64,000 nt of DNA from Bacteroidales bacterium (GTDB lineage Bacteria > Bacteroidota > Bacteroidia > Bacteroidales > Paludibacteraceae). The notes beneath the pieces were generated by a model. That model ran no database searches. It worked only from the letters and a program-made list of their open reading frames with translations, and was not told the DNA's origin. The stretch covers positions 42,883 to 106,882 of the forward strand of contig JALFYY010000015.1 in the NCBI GenBank assembly GCA_022783865.1. Direction: 5' to 3'. Below are positions 60,247 to 64,000 of this stretch, in pieces. How positions within the stretch are numbered: position 1 is the first letter of the stretch; every line of letters begins with the position of its first letter. The translations under genes were made by a program, and so were the position numbers.

Positions 60247-62619
60247 TTATACAAAGAGCAAAGCTATATGGTAGAAGCCGAATGCGACCAACCATGCAAG
60301 AACGGTGCTATAGACCATACTGAAGAGCATCCATTTGGTACCGATTTCCTGCCGCATGATTATCAGTGTGGATATGCAGGGGAAATAGAGCAAGATAAAG
60401 AGGAGCATGGCATAAGCGGAGACAGGCGTATAAAGCGGTTCGCCCGCTTCATTGGTGATGGTCTGGAGCTTTTCCGGAAGAGATTCTTCGATTTCAGCCC
60501 CTTCGTCTTCAACGCCGTACAAGACCGCCATTGAGGATGCAATCACTTCCTTGGCGGCACAACCTGCGACAAGGCTCACTCCTGCTCTCCATTCGAGTCC
60601 CAACGGGCGGAAGACCGGCTCAATGAAACGCCCGACTTTGCCCATATACGATTGTTCCATCTGTTCTTTCTTGGTGCGTTCACCGTCAGACACAGGGAAA
60701 TAGCCCAACGCCCAAATGATGACGGAAGCGAGGAGCACCAAAGTACTGACGCGCTTGAGCCATTCTTTGGCTTTGTCCCACATGTGAATGAGTCCGTTTC
60801 GCATGGTGGGAATACGATACGGGGGCAGTTCCATTACGAAAGGATTAGACTGCTTGGGAAAGGCTATCTTGCTAATAATGAGCGAAGTGATGATTGCAAC
60901 AATCAATCCTACCATATAAAGACTGAGCAAGATGAGGGCCTGATGATGCGGAAAAAATGCCGCCACCAAAAGCAGATAGACCGGCAGTCGTGCGGAACAG
61001 GATATGAAGGGCACTGTAATAGCCGTGAGGATGCGGTCTCTCGGATTTTCCAATGTCCGCGCTGCCAAAATGGCAGGAACGGAGCAACCGAAACCGATGA
61101 TATAAGGTATGAAGGATTTTCCATGCAATCCCATTTTGTGCATAAGTTTATCCATGATGAAGGCGGCACGCGCCATATAGCCCGTATCTTCGAGAATGGA
61201 AATAAAGAAGAAGAGGAGCATAATCTGCGGCACGAAAACAAGTACTGCACCGGCTCCCTGCAAAACACCATCGACCAATAAATCGGCAAACATACCGGCA
61301 GGAAGGACATTGCGCAACCAATTGCCCAAGGCACCCAAACCCATTTCTATCCATTCTTGCGGATAAGCCCCCAGTCCGAATGTGATTTGGAACATGAGAA
61401 AAAGGAAGACAAAAAGGATAGGGAAACCTAACCAACGATTGGTCAATACTTTATCGAGAGCATAGCCTAATTGCTTGCGTTCCTGTTGTTTGTTATGGGT
61501 ATATGTTTCACTCAACGCACCTCTAATGAACCCGAATTTAAGGTCGGATATGACGGAGGAGATATTGTCGCCGGTCTGTTGTTCTATCTGTTTGCAAAGC
61601 CGTAGAGAGGCTGCGATAATATCCTGTCCATTAGGGAGTTTGGCGACTTCCTGCATGGTGGTTTGGTCTTGTTCTATGAGCTTGAGCGCCACATAGCGGG
61701 AGTGATAAACCGGTATGCAGTCGTTTTGCCGAATGAGGGCTTTAATCTCAGCGATAGCCGCCTCCATTTCTGTGCCGTAGTTGATGTGTATGTGCTTGGT
61801 TTCTTTTGCTTTACCTTCATAGACTTGGACTATGGCTTCCAAAACATTTTCGATACCCCATCCGGTACGGGAGATGACTGGTACGATAGGGAATCCCAAC
61901 ATGTGTGCGAGTGCTTCGTGGTCGAGTGTGTCGCCCGAGGATTGGAGTTCGTCGTACATATTGAGCGCCATTACCATAGGATTGTCACGGTCGATGAGCT
62001 GGGTCGTGAGGAAGAGGTTGCGTTCAAGATTGCCCGCATTGACTATATTGAGGACGATATCAGGAATTTGGTTATCCAAATAATCGCGGACATAGAGTTC
62101 TTCGGGCGAATATTCGGTAAGGGAATATGTGCCGGGCAGATCCACAAGGTTGATAGTGTAGCCCCGATGGTGGAAAGTACCGACTTTGGAATCGACAGTG
62201 ACACCACTATAATTGCCCACTTTCTCACGCATTCCGGTAGTGAAGTTGAAGAAAGAGGTTTTCCCGCAATTAGGATTGCCGACGAGGGCAACACTGATGG
62301 TTTTGCTCAGTTGCTCCACTTCGGCACGCACGTGTTCTTCGATAGTGCCATGGAAATCAATGTCAGGATGGGCATCTTCGGAAAGGGATACAACATCAAT
62401 CCGGCGTGCTTCCGCCCTGCGAAGACTGACGTGGCTGCCCATAATTTCGTACTCCACAGGATCCATGAGCGGAGCACTCTTGACGACAGTGACAATCTCG
62501 CCTTGCACGAACCCCAACTCCAATATACGGTGGCGGAAACCGCCGTGTCCGTGCACTTTGACGATCATACAACGATCGCCCATATTCATATCCGCCAATG
62601 TCAATTTGTTCTCTTCCAT
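60247..62619 (-). CDS. feoB: Ferrous iron transporter, FeoA-FeoB fusion
   Basis: A 790-residue fusion: FeoA SH3-like domain (about 1-75, LADMNMGDRCMIVKVHG), cytosolic GTPase domain (about 107-270; GNPNCGKT at 114-121, DLPGTYSL for G3), then the FeoB membrane part with Gate and core helices (about 370-790; GCSVPAILAARTLENPRDR, CSARLPVYLLL, WRAGVSLVAGCAAKEVIASSM). It imports Fe2+ across the inner membrane. The fusion is typical of Bacteroidota. A promoter lies at 62661-62691. Confidence 0.96.
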   Translation of the reverse strand: MEENKLTLADMNMGDRCMIVKVHGHGGFRHRILELGFVQGEIVTVVKSAPLMDPVEYEIMGSHVSLRRAEARRIDVVSLSEDAHPDIDFHGTIEEHVRAEVEQLSKTISVALVGNPNCGKTSFFNFTTGMREKVGNYSGVTVDSKVGTFHHRGYTINLVDLPGTYSLTEYSPEELYVRDYLDNQIPDIVLNIVNAGNLERNLFLTTQLIDRDNPMVMALNMYDELQSSGDTLDHEALAHMLGFPIVPVISRTGWGIENVLEAIVQVYEGKAKETKHIHINYGTEMEAAIAEIKALIRQNDCIPVYHSRYVALKLIEQDQTTMQEVAKLPNGQDIIAASLRLCKQIEQQTGDNISSVISDLKFGFIRGALSETYTHNKQQERKQLGYALDKVLTNRWLGFPILFVFLFLMFQITFGLGAYPQEWIEMGLGALGNWLRNVLPAGMFADLLVDGVLQGAGAVLVFVPQIMLLFFFISILEDTGYMARAAFIMDKLMHKMGLHGKSFIPYIIGFGCSVPAILAARTLENPRDRILTAITVPFISCSARLPVYLLLVAAFFPHHQALILLSLYMVGLIVAIITSLIISKIAFPKQSNPFVMELPPYRIPTMRNGLIHMWDKAKEWLKRVSTLVLLASVIIWALGYFPVSDGERTKKEQMEQSYMGKVGRFIEPVFRPLGLEWRAGVSLVAGCAAKEVIASSMAVLYGVEDEGAEIEESLPEKLQTITNEAGEPLYTPVSAYAMLLFILLYFPCISTLIIMRQEIGTKWMLFSMVYSTVLAWLVAFGFYHIALLFV

Positions 62620-62660
62620 AGTTGTTAGCGTGCGATAGTTTCAGCGTAGGTTTAACGCCA

Positions 62661-62691
62661 CAAAATTACTTATTGCCGGACAGTTTGTCAA
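62661..62691 (-). promoter_or_regulatory. Promoter of feoAB
   Basis: TTG (62691-62689), 20-base spacer, TAATTTTG (62668-62661) on the minus strand, about 42 bases before the feoB start. It overlaps nothing but the gap after serB. No Fur box was recognised. Confidence 0.7.
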
Positions 62692-62709
62692 TCCCTATTT
62701 ATGATGATT

Positions 62710-63936
62710 TTAACAGATGGCGTTCAGGTGCACATCGCGGAAGCCCAAGAAATAGAGAATGCCGTCGAGTCCAATGGTAGAAATAGACTGCTGGGCATTG
62801 GCTTTGACCGTCGGTTTGGCATGAAAAGCGATACCGAGACCGGCTTCGTTGAGCATGGGAAGGTCGTTAGCTCCGTCACCAACGGCAATAACCTGTTCCA
62901 ATTCAATGTGTTCCATTTGTGCAATGAGTCCCAACAGTTCGGCTTTGCGCTTGCCGTCAACAATATCGCCTAGGTAGTTGCCTGTGAGTTTGCCATCGAC
63001 GATTTCGAGATTGTTGGCATAGAGATAGTCGATACCAAAGCGGTCTTTGAGCGGTTTGCCTGCAAAAGTGAAGCCTCCGGAAAGTACGGCAATCTTGAAC
63101 CCACAGCGTTTGAGCACTGTAAGCAATCGCTCGGCTCCATCTTGCAAAGGAATAGATTGTGCTATCTCGTCGAGTACGGAAGCATCCAAGCCTTTGAGGA
63201 GCGCGACACGGCGACGGAAACTCTCTTTGAAATCAATCTCACCACGCATAGCACTGAGTGTGATGGCCTTTACTTCTTCACCTACTCCGGCTCGTTCTGC
63301 CAATTCGTCGATACATTCGGATTTGGTGAGCGTAGAATCCATATCAAGACAGATGAGACGGCGGTTGCGACGATACATATCGTCTTTCTGGAAAGAAATA
63401 TCGACACCTTCTTCGGCAGATATTTCCATAAAGCGGGCGGCGAGCTCGTGTTTGTCGCACAACTCACCCCGAACGGAGAATTCAACGCAAGAGCGAAGGG
63501 AATCGAGGTCGGAAGCGTCCAAGGCAGGACGTCCGGTGAGACGCTTGATAGAATCGATATTGAGATTGCGGTCGGCAAGGGCTTGGGTAACCAAAGAAAC
63601 CTGCTTGGCAGTGATTTCTTTGCCTAAGAGCGTAATGACATAGCGGCTTTTACCTTGACGACTGACCCATGCGGAATAAGTGGAATCTTCTACCGGTGTG
63701 AAACCGACTTGTACACCCAATTCGGTACACTTGAACAGGATTTCTTTGAGCATATCGCCCGAATGCTCCACGTTATCGATTTTGAACATGATACCCAATG
63801 CCAAACGATGGTGGAGATTAGATTGCCCGATGTCCAGGATAATGGCATTGTATTTACCTAAGATACATGTGATAGAAGAAGTTACGCCAGGGCGATCGTC
63901 TCCGGAAATGGTAAGCAGAATGACTTCGTGTTGCAT
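62710..63936 (-). CDS. serB: Phosphoserine phosphatase with N-terminal ACT domains
   Basis: A 408-residue enzyme making L-serine from phosphoserine. Two ACT-like domains (about 1-80 and 95-175) precede the HAD domain with DMDST (D198, D200), ECIDELAERAGVG, VLSGGFTFAGKPLKDRFG and VGDGANDLPML. The start at 63936 (MQHEVILLTISGDDRPG) is chosen over 63990, because the longer frame would run into the tRNA gene. ACT domains suggest amino-acid feedback or dimerisation. Confidence 0.96.
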   Translation of the reverse strand: MQHEVILLTISGDDRPGVTSSITCILGKYNAIILDIGQSNLHHRLALGIMFKIDNVEHSGDMLKEILFKCTELGVQVGFTPVEDSTYSAWVSRQGKSRYVITLLGKEITAKQVSLVTQALADRNLNIDSIKRLTGRPALDASDLDSLRSCVEFSVRGELCDKHELAARFMEISAEEGVDISFQKDDMYRRNRRLICLDMDSTLTKSECIDELAERAGVGEEVKAITLSAMRGEIDFKESFRRRVALLKGLDASVLDEIAQSIPLQDGAERLLTVLKRCGFKIAVLSGGFTFAGKPLKDRFGIDYLYANNLEIVDGKLTGNYLGDIVDGKRKAELLGLIAQMEHIELEQVIAVGDGANDLPMLNEAGLGIAFHAKPTVKANAQQSISTIGLDGILYFLGFRDVHLNAIC

Positions 63937-63965
63937 GACAAATAAACAATTAAGCCCCAAAGGAG

Positions 63966-64000
63966 TGATCCCGGTGGGATTCAAACCCACGACCTTCAGA
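63966..64000 (-). tRNA. tRNA, 3' half (cut by the right window edge)
   Basis: On the minus strand: anticodon-stem 3' side TCTGA, variable loop AGGTC, T arm GTGGG-TTTGAAT-CCCAC, acceptor 3' strand CGGGATC and discriminator A at 63966. CCA is not encoded. The 5' end must read GATCCCG. The anticodon lies outside the window, so the isotype is unknown; the arm sequences recall a Bacteroidales tRNA-Arg. Confidence 0.85.

Noticed and set aside
63937..63990. Longer N-terminus for SerB
   Set aside because: The extension nearly fills the gap and runs into the tRNA gene; the internal ATG at 63936 gives the usual MxxEVILLTISG start.

Overview
The window looks like chromosomal DNA from a member of the Bacteroidota, most likely order Bacteroidales. 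Evidence: a SusC/SusD pair, several proteins ending in type IX secretion (T9SS) sorting domains, a SprE/PorW-like lipoprotein, phylum-typical families (DUF4271, DUF5606, FeoA-FeoB fusion), and many promoters of the form TTTG-N19-20-TAnnTTTG, the Bacteroidota -33/-7 consensus.

Layout. 1-5297 (+): end of tsaB, galK, galM and a T9SS-associated TPR lipoprotein. 5525-7685 (-): dacB then birA. 7764-10413 (+): cytidylate-kinase-like protein, glycerate kinase, malate dehydrogenase. 10932-14335 (+): LOG protein, DUF4271, hemD, rnpA, yidD, trmD. 14412-15335 (-): RluA-type pseudouridine synthase, preceded by a structured non-coding RNA (about 15559-15787, -). 16055-33940: a divergent GH20 hexosaminidase gene and a seven-gene (+) locus encoding a GHL10 hydrolase, beta-propellers, an exported amidase, SusC, SusD and a surface lipoprotein. 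34286-40292: an AT-rich accessory island with a Ser/Thr kinase, an HTH-like protein, a Bro-N/DinD protein, a second structured RNA (about 36982-37166, +) and four orphan genes. 41032-42374: a membrane protein and a decayed BspA-like LRR gene. 42869-46348 (-): dprA, vanZ-like, gpmI, smpB. 46622-50343 (+): DUF5606, Nif3-like, zinc-ribbon coiled coil, lamin-tail protein. 50508-54551 (-): rsgA, an Omp85-like barrel, frr, pyrH, gamma carbonic anhydrase. 54734-57387 (+): NamZ-like exo-muramidase and a sodium/solute symporter. 57396-63936 (-): mnmE, prmA, FeoB-associated Cys-rich protein, feoAB, serB, then a partial tRNA at the right edge.

How the genes may work together. The large locus at 16-34 kb combines enzymes that fit stepwise peptidoglycan breakdown: an amidase to strip stem peptides, a GHL10 enzyme (the E. 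coli member DigH cuts denuded glycan strands), a GH20 hexosaminidase, and a SusCD importer. A NamZ-like exo-muramidase with a symporter lies 21 kb away. Two of the locus enzymes and one propeller carry T9SS sorting domains, so they should act at or beyond the outer membrane. The substrate is an inference.

Two further items stand out. The two non-coding RNAs, 21 kb apart on opposite strands, share sequence, a long 6S-like hairpin and the same mutually exclusive terminator pairing. Many intergenic gaps hold short tandem arrays whose period is 11 bp although the unit sequences differ between loci.
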